Shown here: positions 52,782-63,165 of the stretch, one piece after another
How positions within the stretch are numbered: the first letter of the stretch is position 1
Layout of the letters: each line of letters opens with the position of its first letter
Assembly: GCF_001758465.1 (NCBI RefSeq)
Contig: NZ_MJIC01000015.1
Location: 186,001 to 250,000, forward strand
DNA from: Marisediminitalea lipolytica
GTDB lineage: Bacteria > Pseudomonadota > Gammaproteobacteria > Enterobacterales > Alteromonadaceae
Direction of reading: 5' to 3'
Length of the DNA stretch: 64,000 nt
Made by a program: the position numbers and the translations under genes
Notes under the pieces: generated by a model
What the model was told of the DNA's origin: nothing
The model's input: the letters and a program-made list of their open reading frames with translations, nothing else
Databases searched by the model: none

Positions 52782-53717
52782 ATGGCTAAATCACAATTGA
52801 TTGGTGCTGGTGTTCCCCCTGCCAAGACTACCCGCTTAAGTAGCTGGCGAACCCACTGGGGCTACTATTACGAAATGACCAAGCCCAGAGTGGTTATGCT
52901 GCTGTTACTCACGGCATTGGTCGGGATGTGCCTGGCAACGCCGGGCTGGGTTCCCGCCGACAAACTGATTGCCGGATTACTGGGTATTGGCCTGCTGGCC
53001 AGTGCTGCGGCAGTGCTGAATCACATTGTGGACCACAAGATAGACAGCCAGATGGCGCGCACCTTTAATCGCCCGGTGGTAAAAGGCAAAGTAAGTATTC
53101 CCCAGGCGCTGGTATTTTCATTTGTGCTGGCTGTGGTTGGTTACGCATTGCTGGAAATATGGGTAAACCGGCTGACGGCTTTTCTTACCCTGGCCAGTCT
53201 GGTGGGTTATGCGGTCATTTACACAATGTTTCTTAAGCGAGCAACACCACAAAATATTGTGATCGGCGGCTTAGCCGGCGCGGCGCCACCACTGCTGGGC
53301 TGGACAGCCGTTACCGGAGAAGTGCATGCCCATGCCTTGCTGCTGGTGCTGATTGTGTTTACCTGGACGCCGCCGCACTTCTGGGCGCTGGCTATCCACC
53401 GCGAAAAAGACTACGCCAAAGCAAAGGTACCGATGTTGCCGGTTACCCATGGTATTGCGTTTACCAAAACCTGTGTGCTGCTTTACACCATATTGCTTTG
53501 CCTGGTGTGCCTGTTGCCGTACTTAATTGGTAAAGCACATCTCATTTACCTGCTGGGATCTTCGGTACTCAATGCTGGCTTTTTGTATTATGCGCTAAAA
53601 CTTAAATATGCTGCCGATGAGCAAACGGCCATGACCACCTTTAAATACTCGATTTTGCATCTGATGGTATTATTTGTAGTATTGCTGGTAGATCACTATG
53701 TACCGTTGGCTTTATGA
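52782..53717 (+). CDS. ctaB: Protoheme IX farnesyltransferase CtaB (heme O synthase)
   Basis: 311 residues from the ATG at 52782, preceded by AGGAG; an earlier in-frame ATG lies inside ctaA. UbiA-type prenyltransferase with the NHIVDHKID and [10 protein letters not shown] motifs (the first is the N-x-x-x-D-x-x-x-D variant). Adds farnesyl to haem B. Overlaps the sco gene by 4 bases. Confidence 0.94.
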   Translation: MAKSQLIGAGVPPAKTTRLSSWRTHWGYYYEMTKPRVVMLLLLTALVGMCLATPGWVPADKLIAGLLGIGLLASAAAVLNHIVDHKIDSQMARTFNRPVVKGKVSIPQALVFSFVLAVVGYALLEIWVNRLTAFLTLASLVGYAVIYTMFLKRATPQNIVIGGLAGAAPPLLGWTAVTGEVHAHALLLVLIVFTWTPPHFWALAIHREKDYAKAKVPMLPVTHGIAFTKTCVLLYTILLCLVCLLPYLIGKAHLIYLLGSSVLNAGFLYYALKLKYAADEQTAMTTFKYSILHLMVLFVVLLVDHYVPLAL

Positions 53718-54358
53718 ATCAAAAATTATTGTTGTCTCTGGTAGCGGCTGTGGCTCTGGCTGCAGGCGCTGGTTTTGCCTGGTGGAAAGCCTCTGGCAAT
53801 TCAACAGGTGCGCCCCAGTATTTTCAGACATTCCCTGAACCCCGCCAGTTAGCGCCGGTTGAGCTGGTCAATCAGCATGGCGAAACCGTGACTAATGAGG
53901 TGTTTAAAGACCACTGGAGCCTGTTGTTTTTAGGTTACACCTTCTGTCCGGATGTGTGTCCTACGACCATGTCTGCATTAGGGCAAATTTATCCAGAACT
54001 AAAAGATATTTCCCCCGGTGCGCCAATTCAGGTAGTGTTTGTCTCTGTTGATCCCAAACGGGACACCCCTGAAAGACTGGAATCTTACCTGGCGTATTTC
54101 AATCCTGAATTTGTTGCGCTAACGGGTGAACACAAGATGTTGTTTCCGTTTGCGAGGTCGTTAGGACTCATGTACGCCATTGCGGAAAGTACAGATAATC
54201 CTAATTACCTTGTCGACCACAGTGCGTCTGTGGTTGTTGTCGACCCGGATGGTTTGGCCATCGGAAGGTTTAAGCCAAAGTATAATCCCGGTGAGGTAGC
54301 AGTTAGTGATAGTATTCAAATGCTTACTGACTTACCTTATATTATCAAAGACCATTAA
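53714..54358 (+). CDS. SCO1/SenC copper chaperone
   Basis: 214 residues, N-terminal membrane anchor (about 5-24), thioredoxin fold with copper ligands C78 and C82 (TFCPDVCP) and the later His in VDHSASV. Matures the CuA centre of CoxB. ATGA overlap with ctaB; last oxidase-related gene. Confidence 0.92.
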   Translation: MNQKLLLSLVAAVALAAGAGFAWWKASGNSTGAPQYFQTFPEPRQLAPVELVNQHGETVTNEVFKDHWSLLFLGYTFCPDVCPTTMSALGQIYPELKDISPGAPIQVVFVSVDPKRDTPERLESYLAYFNPEFVALTGEHKMLFPFARSLGLMYAIAESTDNPNYLVDHSASVVVVDPDGLAIGRFKPKYNPGEVAVSDSIQMLTDLPYIIKDH

Positions 54359-54967
54359 ATGCCATGTTGTAGTATTATCCGAAATGCCAAAAAGGATGAT
54401 GGTAGTGTAGCTGTTCCCTTGCTGTTTAACGCCGGTAAGCATCTGCTTACGGAAGTATTTGGCGAAGGTGACCCCGAAGTCGCCAGCCAGTACCTGTTAT
54501 CAGCCTGGAATAAAGGAGGGGGGCAGTACGGTTTTGAAAATCATTGGGTTGCCGAAGTTAACGGTAACGTAGCCGGCCTGATTAGTTGCTGGCACGACCG
54601 CTTGCCTGAAAACTTTGACCGCGAAACCCTGTCTTCCATTGTAGAACACTTTGGTATCGATGATGCGCTGGAAATTGTCATGCGCTCTCAGCGATATCTT
54701 GCGGTGTTGGAGGCCCCTTTATTTACTGAGATGGGTATAGGTCACCTGGCGGTTTCGCCCGACGCAAGGCGTCAGGGAACCGGTTCTGCCCTTATCGAGT
54801 TTATGGAAGTAAAAGCCCGCGCAATGAAGAAAAACGCCCTTGTTTTAAACTGTGAAATCGCTAACGAAGGCGCAATTGCGTTTTATAAACGTTTAGGATT
54901 CGGTGAACACCGCGCTAACGATCAGTTTGTTCAGATGATTAGAGCGTTACATATCGAAACTAAATAA
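54359..54967 (+). CDS. GNAT family N-acetyltransferase
   Basis: 202 residues. The acetyl-CoA-binding GHLAVSPDARRQGTGSALIEFM and C-terminal NEGAIAFYKRLGFGEH are GNAT motifs. Starts directly after the sco stop, so it is in the same transcript, though nothing ties it to oxidase assembly. Substrate unknown. Confidence 0.82.
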   Translation: MPCCSIIRNAKKDDGSVAVPLLFNAGKHLLTEVFGEGDPEVASQYLLSAWNKGGGQYGFENHWVAEVNGNVAGLISCWHDRLPENFDRETLSSIVEHFGIDDALEIVMRSQRYLAVLEAPLFTEMGIGHLAVSPDARRQGTGSALIEFMEVKARAMKKNALVLNCEIANEGAIAFYKRLGFGEHRANDQFVQMIRALHIETK

Positions 54968-54971
54968 CCGT

Positions 54972-55017
54972 TAAGGGCTTGCCGGCCGCCGCCATGGCTG
55001 TTTGAAGCAAGCCCTTA
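54972..55017. terminator. Long hairpin after the oxidase operon
   Basis: TAAGGGCTTGC (54972-54982) pairs perfectly with GCAAGCCCTTA (55007-55017), 11 bp, loop 24 nt. It separates convergent GNAT and deacetylase genes and has A/T on both sides, so it may serve both strands. Confidence 0.6.
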
Positions 55018-55032
55018 TATTCCAGGCTTAGT

Positions 55033-56127
55033 TTAGTCAGGATATTTCCCTTCTTCGGTGGCCACAAAAAAAGGCATGGAATACCAGTAAAAACGTCCGT
55101 TTGCCGAGTTTGACGGCGCTGTGCAGTTAACCCGCGAACGACCTACGGGTAAAGTAGCGGTAAGCGTAAAGGTAAACTGATTCTCTGTGGTCGAAGTCTC
55201 CAGTGTATCGCCCTGATAATAGCAGGCTAACTGGGATAATCTGACATCCGCTGCCCCGTTCTTATCCAGCATAATCACCACATCATCGCCGAGTTCCCGC
55301 TTATCCTGTTGGGGATTGCTAAGCGATACCTTGCTTACCGGCATTGCCAGACTGGCCATTTTGGTTTTCAGCGTACTCAGGTTGGCGTAGCGACCCGCAG
55401 CGGGAAAGCGCGGGATCGCGGCCATGTCGCTAAATGTACCCACTCCGCCGGAGTGTTGCCCAAATGCGGTGTAACCATTGTTGGTGAGTTTAGTGGCAAG
55501 GGTTTGGTTGTATTCGCCAAAGGGATAGGCGAGGTACTTTAACGATTGCCCCGTATGTTGTTGCAGAATGGTTTCTGCCTCAGTAATGTTTTGCCACACG
55601 CGCTCAAGCCAGTCTGACTCTTGCTCACCAGGCAACTTCTCCAGCAGATGCAGATGGTCCAGGGTGTGATTGGCAAAGGTAACCCCTTCGTTTTGCATGG
55701 CCTTTACCTGCTGCCAGTCGAGCTGGTTTGCCTGTTTACCTATAACCTGGGGGTTAATAAAAATAGTGTAGGGAAAGCCATATTTTTTAATTAACGGGTG
55801 GCCATTTTGCAAAATATTTTCGTAGCCATCGTCAAAGGTGATCGCCAGCGCATTGTCCGGAACCTGTCCCTGCCCTTTTGCCGCATTAATCAGTTTGTTA
55901 AGGGGCACCACGGTAAAGTGCTGGTTAATGTAATCAAGGTGTTCGGCAAACTTTGCAGGCGTTATCGATGTACTGCGTGGTGTGTCGTCCGAAACATGGT
56001 GATAAAGCAAAATGACACCGCTTGAGTGTGCAGGCGCGGCGCTCGCCCAGCTCAGGCTCAGGGTACTGTGCAGAAACAGGAGACTCAGGAACAGCGGGAT
56101 AAATTGTCGTCTCGTGATAAACTGCAT
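55033..56127 (-). CDS. Secreted polysaccharide deacetylase
   Basis: 364 residues from the ATG at 56127 (MQFITRRQF), preceded by AAGGAG. Signal peptide about 1-31 (SWASAAP). NodB-type domain: LLYHHVSDD, TFDDGYENIL (catalytic and metal Asp pair) and NHTLDHLHL (metal histidines), then LAYPFGEYN. Followed by a beta-rich C-terminal domain of about 100 residues. PgaB-like enzymes of this kind deacetylate N-acetylglucosamine polymers; no biofilm genes are adjacent. Confidence 0.86.
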   Translation of the reverse strand: MQFITRRQFIPLFLSLLFLHSTLSLSWASAAPAHSSGVILLYHHVSDDTPRSTSITPAKFAEHLDYINQHFTVVPLNKLINAAKGQGQVPDNALAITFDDGYENILQNGHPLIKKYGFPYTIFINPQVIGKQANQLDWQQVKAMQNEGVTFANHTLDHLHLLEKLPGEQESDWLERVWQNITEAETILQQHTGQSLKYLAYPFGEYNQTLATKLTNNGYTAFGQHSGGVGTFSDMAAIPRFPAAGRYANLSTLKTKMASLAMPVSKVSLSNPQQDKRELGDDVVIMLDKNGAADVRLSQLACYYQGDTLETSTTENQFTFTLTATLPVGRSRVNCTAPSNSANGRFYWYSMPFFVATEEGKYPD

Positions 56128-56166
56128 GCATTCTCCTTGATAATAAAACAAAAGTTAAACGTTCTG

Positions 56167-57504
56167 GTGACTACCCTATCCTATCAGTTACAAGGCCCAG
56201 CCGCTCATATTCAGTTACTGAAGCTGGCGATCCCAATGATTTTAGCCAATATCACTACGCCACTCCTAGGACTGGTTGATACGGCGGTAATGGGGCATAT
56301 GGATTCATCGGCACAACTGGCCGGGGCGTCAATCGGAGCGTTGATCCTGACTCAACTGTACTGGGTGTGCGGTTTTATCCGCATGTCAGCCACCGGCATG
56401 AGTGCCCAGGCTAAAGGTGAGAATAACCTTACCGCCATGGCTAAATCCTTTTACCAGACCGCTCTGATAGCCCTGTTGCTGGGGGTATTAATCTGGCTTG
56501 GTCAGCAGGTTATTTTGCACACCGGCTTATGGCTGGCAGCGCCAACGGCTGAGGTTGCTCAGTACAGTCGGGAGTATTTCTCTGTTCGCGTATGGGGTGC
56601 TCCCGCAGCGTTATTAAATCTGGCCTTGATTGGCTGGTTGGTCGGACAGCAAAAAACAACCAGTGTGCTGATTGTGCAGATAGTGGGGAATCTGCTGAAC
56701 GCCGGATTGGATATTACGTTGGTCTGGTGGTGGGACTGGGGCGTGAGTGGTGTCGCCCTTGCCAGCGTTGTCGCTGAATATACCATGATGCTGATGGCGG
56801 TAGTGATTGCGCTGGGCCAGATTGGCTGGCAAAAACCGCTGCGCGCCTGGTTTGACAAAACCGCCCGCAAATTCCTGATGAAGCTGAACGGCGATATGTT
56901 GTTACGGAATCTTGCCTTGCAGGCGTGCCTGGCATTTCTGACCATTCAGGGAGCCCGCTACGGGCAAACGGCAACAGCAGTGAATGCCATTTTAATGCAA
57001 TTTTTTGTGCTGATTGCGCTGGGGCTGGATGGCATTGCGTATGCTGTTGAGGCTACCGTTGGCGAAGCGGCTGGCGCGAAAAGCCCGCGTGGGGTAATGC
57101 GCCAGACTCACAGGGGGCTGTTGTGGTCTGGTGTATTTGCGGTGGGATATGCCCTGGTGTTCTGGGCTTACGGGCCGGATATCATCCGCTTATTAACCGA
57201 TATCGTGCCTCTGCAAGAGGCTGCTTATCCGTATCTGGGAATGATGACCTTATTACCGCTGCTTGCCCACTGGTGTTTTTTATTTGATGGCGTGTTTGTT
57301 GGCTTAACTCATGCCAAAGCGATGCGCGATACCATGATCCTAAGTGCGTTACTGGTATTTTTTCCGGTATGGTATGTTACTCAGGCCCAGGGGAATCCGG
57401 CGCTATGGTGGGCATTGCTGGCCTTTCTACTGGCTAGGGGCGTGACCCTCGCCGCCGTTTTTTACTGGCGCAACAGCAAACTGGTGACGCCTGCCAGCGC
57501 CTAG
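56167..57504 (+). CDS. dinF: MATE family efflux transporter (DinF-like)
   Basis: 445 residues from a GTG at 56167; the longer frame begins inside the divergent deacetylase gene. Twelve helices in two bundles; LAIPMILANITTPLLGLVDTAVMGHMDS is the N-terminal MATE signature of the DinF subgroup. Exports drugs or metabolites against Na+ or H+. In E. coli dinF is next to lexA and SOS-controlled, but I saw no LexA box here. Confidence 0.88.
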   Translation: MTTLSYQLQGPAAHIQLLKLAIPMILANITTPLLGLVDTAVMGHMDSSAQLAGASIGALILTQLYWVCGFIRMSATGMSAQAKGENNLTAMAKSFYQTALIALLLGVLIWLGQQVILHTGLWLAAPTAEVAQYSREYFSVRVWGAPAALLNLALIGWLVGQQKTTSVLIVQIVGNLLNAGLDITLVWWWDWGVSGVALASVVAEYTMMLMAVVIALGQIGWQKPLRAWFDKTARKFLMKLNGDMLLRNLALQACLAFLTIQGARYGQTATAVNAILMQFFVLIALGLDGIAYAVEATVGEAAGAKSPRGVMRQTHRGLLWSGVFAVGYALVFWAYGPDIIRLLTDIVPLQEAAYPYLGMMTLLPLLAHWCFLFDGVFVGLTHAKAMRDTMILSALLVFFPVWYVTQAQGNPALWWALLAFLLARGVTLAAVFYWRNSKLVTPASA

Positions 57505-57719
57505 CGGTATTTGTTGGGATTAATGTTTTTAGTCAGACGCTGCCACAGCAGGCCCAGATAGCCAGACATTGCCCAGCCAAAGCCGCCGAGCAGAATAGCC
57601 AGGCCAGCGTAGTACAGTGGCAAAACCCACCAGGCTCCAATCACCATAACCACAAGCCCCAGTGCAAACACACTGAGGCCCTGAATAAACCGTTGCCAGT
57701 GACTAAACGGCAGCATCAC
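57501..57719 (-). CDS. Small two-helix membrane protein
   Basis: 72 residues, two hydrophobic helices (about 13-31 and 34-58), basic C-terminus. Overlaps the 3' end of the convergent MATE gene by 4 bases and lies 14 bp downstream of nfuA, probably co-transcribed. No family recognised. Confidence 0.5.
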   Translation of the reverse strand: MMLPFSHWQRFIQGLSVFALGLVVMVIGAWWVLPLYYAGLAILLGGFGWAMSGYLGLLWQRLTKNINPNKYR

Positions 57720-57733
57720 GCTGGCTGTTGAGC

Positions 57734-58312
57734 TTAGTAGTAAGAGTGCTCGCCAGACTGGTGTTCTGTGGCATCGCGTACACCTTTGATTTCGCCGGCA
57801 AACTCTTCAAGCATTTGCTTTTCGATGCCTTCTTTCAGGGTTACGTCTACCATTGAACAACCATTACAACCGCCGCCAAACTGCAATACGGCATAACCGT
57901 CTTCGGTTACTTCCAACAGCACTACCTGACCGCCATGGTTGGCCAGCTGTGGGTTTACTTCTGACTCAATCATATAGTTGATACGCTCAACCAGCGGCGC
58001 ATCATCAGCCACTTTGCGGGCTTTGGCATTGGGTGCTTTCAGGGTTAACTGAGAGCCCATCTGGTCGGTAACATAGTCGATTTCGGCGGCTTCTAAGTAA
58101 GGCGCGCTTTCTTCGTCAACAACAGCATCGAAGCCATCAAAAGGCAAACGGGTGTCGGAAGGCTCCACCGCATCCGGTGGACAGTAAGAAACACCACATT
58201 CGGCACTGGAAGTTCCTGGATTAACGACGAAAACACGAATATTGGTGCCTTCTTCCTGTTTTGCCAGCAACTTAACAAAATGCCCCTGGGCCTCTTTTGA
58301 TATTGAGATCAT
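57734..58312 (-). CDS. nfuA: Fe/S biogenesis protein NfuA
   Basis: 192 residues from the ATG at 58312 (MISISKEAQ), which aligns with the E. coli start; upstream in-frame codons are rejected. Degenerate A-type N-domain plus Nfu C-domain with the cluster-binding C149-N-G-C152. Carries a [4Fe-4S] cluster to target apoproteins under stress. In E. coli it is near gntX/comF and bioH, and here both lie within 4 kb. Confidence 0.96.
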   Translation of the reverse strand: MISISKEAQGHFVKLLAKQEEGTNIRVFVVNPGTSSAECGVSYCPPDAVEPSDTRLPFDGFDAVVDEESAPYLEAAEIDYVTDQMGSQLTLKAPNAKARKVADDAPLVERINYMIESEVNPQLANHGGQVVLLEVTEDGYAVLQFGGGCNGCSMVDVTLKEGIEKQMLEEFAGEIKGVRDATEHQSGEHSYY

Positions 58313-58453
58313 TGTAGAGTCCTGCATAATCATTAACTAACGCATATAATAACAAATTAACCTGAGTAAAACAGTCAGGTATTGAATAAATATATTATGC
58401 CGTACTTACTGGTTTCAATACCATCTGATAAAACTAATTATGGTGTCCGTAAA

Positions 58454-61060
58454 ATGCTATCAGCGCCAATCACGACAAAATCTAACTCTCCCCGTTCTTG
58501 TTTCACTATTATCTGTCATCTGCTGCTAGGCCTTTTTGCGCTTTGCGCAAGTAGCGTTGCGCTGGCACAGGGTAAAACCGCCGCGCAATATTTGCCTGCC
58601 GATGTCAAACTCGATCCGGCCATCCCCACGCCAGAATCTGTGATCGGCTTTAAGGTAGGGGACTGGCATATTCGCCACGACTTACTGGTAAATTATATGC
58701 GTCGTTTAGCTGACGCCTCAGACCGGGTTAGCCTGGAAGTCACCGGCTACACCCATGAACAGCGGCCGCTGTTGTTACTCACCATTACTGCGCCAGAAAA
58801 TCGCAGCAAGCTGCCAGACTGGCAAGCGGCTCATATTGCACAGGTGCAGCAGGGTAAAAAGCCAGGCAGTGATGCCCCGCTGTTTTTTTACATGGGTTAC
58901 AGCGTGCATGGCAATGAGCCATCGGGGGCAAATGCCTCTTTGTTAGTGGCTTACTATCTTGCTGCCTCACAGGATGAGCGGGTCACTCGTTTATTAAAAG
59001 AAAACGTGGTGCTGCTGGATCCGTCATACAACCCGGATGGTCTGTCCCGGTTTGCACAGTGGGCAAATATGCATAAAGGTCAGGTGTTATCGTCGGACCC
59101 CGCAGACCGTGAGCATACCGAAGGCTGGCCTAACGGACGTACAAACCATTACTGGTTTGATTTAAACCGTGACTGGTTAATGATGGTTCACCCGGAATCC
59201 CGCGCCCGCATTACCCGGTTTCAGCAGTGGCGACCGCATATACTGACCGATTTTCACGAAATGGGTACCGACAGCAGCTATTTCTTTCAGCCCGGCGTCC
59301 CCAGCCGCAAAAACCCTTTTACACCAGAAGGAAACGTACGACTAACCAATGCCTTGGCTGAGTATTATGTAAAGGCGTTTGACCAGCAGAAACAGCTATA
59401 CTTCAGTCAGGAAGGGTTTGACGATTTTTACTATGGCAAGGGCTCGTCTTATCCCGACGCCCAGGGCAGCATCGGAGTGCTGTTTGAGCAGGCCAGCAGT
59501 CGCGGCCACCTGCAGGATTCCATCAATGGTCCACTGGCCTTTGCCAAAACAATTCAGAATCAGTTTACTATGTCAGTCGCGGTGTTCGACGGTGCCATGG
59601 CAAACAAGGCGGCCATTCTCGATTATCAGCAGAATTTTTATAAGGAAACCGAAGAGTTAGCCAGTCAGGATGACCATGCTGCTTATTTGCTGCACGAACC
59701 CCTGGATGCCTGGCGACTCGAACAAGCCCGCTGGGTTCTGGCCCAGCACAATATTGCTTATCAGGTTGCGACGCAGGATCTTGAGGTTAATGATACTACT
59801 TACGCCGCCGGACAAACCTTGGTAGTACCTTTGGCACAGCCCCAGTACCGTTTGGTTAAAGCGTTATTCTCGACCCAGCAAAAATTTGTCGATAATACCT
59901 TCTATGATGTGTCTAACTTTAACCTGCCGCTGGCTTTTGATTTAGACTTTGCGCCAATGAGCAGCCGCGAGCTGCGCCGGGCAAAACTTGCTTCGGCCAC
60001 CGCTGTGGCCAAACCAACCATTACCGCAGTTCAGCAAAACGCCTATGCCTATGCGTTTGAATGGCACCACTACAAAGCGCCCGCGTTGTTACAACGCCTG
60101 AGTGCGGCCAACGTGCAGACCCGCATAGCAACCAAAGCCTTTACCGCTAAAACTGCCAGTGGCGATAAGGCTTTTGCGGCGGGTACGATTGTAATTCCGC
60201 AAGGTGTACCACAACCATCGCAGTTAACTGTGTTGTTAAATCAGGCGGCACAGGATAGCGGTGTCCCGCTGTTATCCATTACCAGTGGTTTTACCCAACA
60301 GGGTATTGATATTGGCAGCCGCAGCATGGTGCCGGTCACCGCGCCTAAGGTGTTGTTGGTTGGTGGTGAAGGCGTAAGTCAGTATGAGGCCGGGGAAGTC
60401 TGGCACTACCTGGATACCCAGGTTGGCATGCCGGTTACCCTGGTAGAGCAGCAGCGTTTAGCCCGCATCGATCTGAATAACTATACCCACATTCTGTTCG
60501 TGGGTGGGCGTTACGATTTATCCGGTAAGCTGGCAGATACTATTTCAGACTGGGTAAGAGCGGGGGGCACTCTGGTGGGGCAAACCTCAGCTCTGCGACT
60601 GTTTAGCCAGTATAAGTGGCTGGATGTTAAGCTCACTTCTCGTGAGGATGTCGCGGAGTTATTCAGCGAAAAAAGCTTAACCTTTGGTGAGCGCGCTGCG
60701 CACAATGCACAGCAGTTAGTGGCAGGTGCTGTGTATCAGGCCAATATTGATATCTCCCACCCGCTATATTATGGCTTTGATAAGTCTACCTTAAACCTGT
60801 TTAAAACCAGTAATATGATGGCCAGTAGCAGTGCCTCACCACTGGTCGTGCCGGGGCGTTACAGCGAGTCTCCGTTAGTTGCAGGATTTAGTGCCGACGT
60901 ACTGGCCGAAGAAATTGCAGGCTCTGTTGCTACCATGGCGCAGCCTATGGGCAAAGGGCGGGTGATTGGCTTTATCGACGACCCACAGTTCAGAGGGTTT
61001 TGGTACGGCACCAATAAGCTTATGAGTAATGCGTTATTTATGGCCAATGCCATCAACTAA
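58454..61060 (+). CDS. Secreted M14 family zinc carboxypeptidase-like protein
   Basis: 868 residues when started at the ATG 58454, which leaves a proper signal peptide ending in ALAQ; a TTG at 58382 would add 24 residues before it. The catalytic domain has zinc ligands H and E (VHGNEPSG), the RNDW-like WFDLNRDW, a third His (TDFHEMG) and catalytic Glu (GVLFEQASSRG). About 400 C-terminal residues form an extra region with a glutamine-amidotransferase-like fold (ILFVGGRYDLSGKL). Likely a periplasmic peptidase. Confidence 0.85.
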   Translation: MLSAPITTKSNSPRSCFTIICHLLLGLFALCASSVALAQGKTAAQYLPADVKLDPAIPTPESVIGFKVGDWHIRHDLLVNYMRRLADASDRVSLEVTGYTHEQRPLLLLTITAPENRSKLPDWQAAHIAQVQQGKKPGSDAPLFFYMGYSVHGNEPSGANASLLVAYYLAASQDERVTRLLKENVVLLDPSYNPDGLSRFAQWANMHKGQVLSSDPADREHTEGWPNGRTNHYWFDLNRDWLMMVHPESRARITRFQQWRPHILTDFHEMGTDSSYFFQPGVPSRKNPFTPEGNVRLTNALAEYYVKAFDQQKQLYFSQEGFDDFYYGKGSSYPDAQGSIGVLFEQASSRGHLQDSINGPLAFAKTIQNQFTMSVAVFDGAMANKAAILDYQQNFYKETEELASQDDHAAYLLHEPLDAWRLEQARWVLAQHNIAYQVATQDLEVNDTTYAAGQTLVVPLAQPQYRLVKALFSTQQKFVDNTFYDVSNFNLPLAFDLDFAPMSSRELRRAKLASATAVAKPTITAVQQNAYAYAFEWHHYKAPALLQRLSAANVQTRIATKAFTAKTASGDKAFAAGTIVIPQGVPQPSQLTVLLNQAAQDSGVPLLSITSGFTQQGIDIGSRSMVPVTAPKVLLVGGEGVSQYEAGEVWHYLDTQVGMPVTLVEQQRLARIDLNNYTHILFVGGRYDLSGKLADTISDWVRAGGTLVGQTSALRLFSQYKWLDVKLTSREDVAELFSEKSLTFGERAAHNAQQLVAGAVYQANIDISHPLYYGFDKSTLNLFKTSNMMASSSASPLVVPGRYSESPLVAGFSADVLAEEIAGSVATMAQPMGKGRVIGFIDDPQFRGFWYGTNKLMSNALFMANAIN

Positions 61061-61064
61061 ACCT

Positions 61065-61823
61065 CTAGGGCAGATTAAACTGGTACCCGGCCTGCAGAAT
61101 ATGTGGGTCGGGTTTTACCGGCGTAATGGCCATCGCCCACACCACAATTTCAGTTTCTGGTGATGCTTTATGCAGCATTTTGCTAAGGGTAGCAATGGTC
61201 GCACCGGTGGTAACCACATCGTCAATAATTGCTACCCGGCGTGGCAATGGTGCCTGATTTAACTGATAAGCCTGCTTAAGATTACGCAGGCGCGCCTGTC
61301 TCCCCAGCGATTGCTGACTGGCCTGCCAGCCCCGACGTCGCGCCCAGTTTGCCGATACCTCAATATTAAGCGCTTTACCCAGAGCGTGGGCCAGCAATAA
61401 AGTTTGATGATACTGGCGCTGGCCATATCGCCAGGGGCTGACCGGTACCGGCAGTAAACAGTCTGGTAAAGGCTGGCTGGTGACCTGGGTATAGCGTAAA
61501 AACCACGGCACCAGAATACTGGCAAGTTTAGGGTGGCCATATTTAAACCGGCGAACCAGATGATCAAGCGGCCACTGAAAATAACTCAATGCCACAAGCT
61601 GTTGATACTTACCCGGGGTCAGCCCTTGTTTTATGGCGGGCCAGTTAAGCAGGTTATGGCCAGCTTTGGCGCAGTTAAAGAATAAGCAGTCTTGCTCGCA
61701 AGTGGGGCAAACCGAGGCTGCGGAAGGCTGCTGACACAGATAACAAAGGCCCTGTGGCAGGTATTTCGTCGCGAGACTTAGCGATTCCAGACATTTCTTT
61801 ATTGGGCTTTTTAAAATGCTCAT
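61065..61823 (-). CDS. comF: ComF family phosphoribosyltransferase-like protein
   Basis: 252 residues. N-terminal zinc-ribbon cysteines (LCYLCQQ, CPTCEQDC) and a PRTase domain with the PRPP loop VAIIDDVVTTGATI near 200-213, the ComF/GntX pattern. ComF aids DNA uptake in competent species; E. coli GntX allows use of DNA as nutrient. Divergent from bioH with a 36-bp gap, as in many gammaproteobacteria. Confidence 0.9.
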   Translation of the reverse strand: MSILKSPIKKCLESLSLATKYLPQGLCYLCQQPSAASVCPTCEQDCLFFNCAKAGHNLLNWPAIKQGLTPGKYQQLVALSYFQWPLDHLVRRFKYGHPKLASILVPWFLRYTQVTSQPLPDCLLPVPVSPWRYGQRQYHQTLLLAHALGKALNIEVSANWARRRGWQASQQSLGRQARLRNLKQAYQLNQAPLPRRVAIIDDVVTTGATIATLSKMLHKASPETEIVVWAMAITPVKPDPHILQAGYQFNLP

Positions 61824-61859
61824 GTAAACTTTTGCTACGTTTTAAGGGGAAGTGATCGC

Positions 61860-62660
61860 GTGGTTGACAATAACACTAATGCAGGCCTTAAAAGCCTGTC
61901 TCAGGGAGCGGGAAAAGCACTGGTTTTACTCCATGGCTGGGGTATGAACAGCGCGGTTTTTAGTGAATTCTTACCTTTTTTAGCCGACGAGCTGCACATT
62001 ACCCGTGTTTGCCTGCCCGGCTTTGGTCAAAACAGCGACCAGTTGCCTGAAGATTACTCCATAGAAAATCTGGCGGCGCTGGTTAATGAATCCCTGCCTG
62101 AAGGGGCAATTGTCGCTGGCTGGTCACTGGGTGGTTTAGTGGCGCAACAACTGGCACTTAGCTATCCGGAAAAAGTGGCCGGGTTAATCACTATGGCGTC
62201 TTCGCCCTGTTTTGTATCTAAAGGCTGCTGGAAAGGCATAGAGCCGGAAATATTGCAGGGATTTCAGCGCCAGCTGGCCCGTGACTACGAAAAAACCCTG
62301 GACCGTTTTCTGGCGATTCAGGCCATGGGCAGCGCTACTGCCAAACAAGACGTTAAAGCGATTCGTCAGCAGCTTAGTGAGCTGCCGTCGCCAGCAGAGG
62401 AAGCGCTGGCTGCCGGACTTTCGTTGCTTGAAACTGTCGATCTGCGCGGCATGATTGGCCGCACCAGTCAGCCTACACTCCGGCTCTACGGCCGCCTGGA
62501 TAGTCTGGTACCAACCAGCAGTATCGATCGTATCCACGAGTTGCATCCCCGTGCAGACACCGTGGTAATGCCCCATGCGGCGCATGCTCCGTTTATTTCG
62601 CACCCCCGGCAAACCGCCGATATCATGCTGAATTTTATAAACAATATGACCCGTGTTTAG
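61860..62660 (+). CDS. bioH: Pimeloyl-ACP methyl ester carboxylesterase BioH
   Basis: 266 residues from a GTG start with AAGGGGAAG upstream. Alpha/beta hydrolase with VLLHGWGMNS oxyanion region, nucleophile S89 in GWSLGG, acid in YGRLDSLVP and His in PHAAHAPF. Releases pimeloyl-ACP from its methyl ester for biotin synthesis. The bioH-comF divergent pair supports the assignment. Confidence 0.92.
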   Translation: MVDNNTNAGLKSLSQGAGKALVLLHGWGMNSAVFSEFLPFLADELHITRVCLPGFGQNSDQLPEDYSIENLAALVNESLPEGAIVAGWSLGGLVAQQLALSYPEKVAGLITMASSPCFVSKGCWKGIEPEILQGFQRQLARDYEKTLDRFLAIQAMGSATAKQDVKAIRQQLSELPSPAEEALAAGLSLLETVDLRGMIGRTSQPTLRLYGRLDSLVPTSSIDRIHELHPRADTVVMPHAAHAPFISHPRQTADIMLNFINNMTRV

Positions 62661-62821
62661 GGTCATAGCCGTTACAGCACTCACTGGCCTGGCATTTTTG
62701 GCTATCACCCCTTTATTGGCAAGGGCTGTGTAACGTTTTATCAACACCTCTACTGCAACAGCAGGCTTTCCTTTTAGCGCTTTTTGGTTAATAATTAACC
62801 ATGAGAGTGTGGGGGTAGTGT

Positions 62822-63148
62822 ATGGCAATTAGCAATAACGTAAATTCGGCGATTATTGCGGGTCAGTTTGGTTTGCAGCAATCCTTTGATGGCATGACTC
62901 AGTCAGCCTTAAACATTGCGCAGCGAACGGCTCAGCAGGATGTCGCGCAAAATGGTCCGGGTGATCTGTTGGCCAGTGCATCGCTGCGTGGCTTATCTAC
63001 CGTTTCTGATTTACTGCCATCAGGTGGTGATAGTCTCACGTCTGATTTACTTTCAATGCAGCTGTATTCTATGAATGCGCTGGCTTCTGCCAAGGTTATC
63101 GATGTAGCCAACGACACTGTTGGTAAGATCATCGATACCATTGCCTGA
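62822..63148 (+). CDS. Small polar protein upstream of the SprA-related gene
   Basis: 108 residues, no signal peptide, low in cysteine and aromatic residues. Helical sequence with Ala/Ser/Asn-rich heptads (SFDGMTQSALNIAQRTAQQDVAQ) reminiscent of flagellar rod or hook-basal proteins, though no family is certain. 17 bp before the next gene, so probably an operon. Function unknown. Confidence 0.6.
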   Translation: MAISNNVNSAIIAGQFGLQQSFDGMTQSALNIAQRTAQQDVAQNGPGDLLASASLRGLSTVSDLLPSGGDSLTSDLLSMQLYSMNALASAKVIDVANDTVGKIIDTIA

Positions 63149-63165
63149 GCAGCGGATAACCCCCA

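Noticed and set aside
56167..57504. SOS control of the DinF-like transporter
   Set aside because: No CTG-N10-CAG box was seen in the short divergent promoter region, so co-regulation with lexA is not supported.
62184..62828. 214-codon minus-strand ORF opposite bioH
   Set aside because: Lies antisense over a well-conserved bioH reading frame, has no family features and no ribosome site; a shadow frame.
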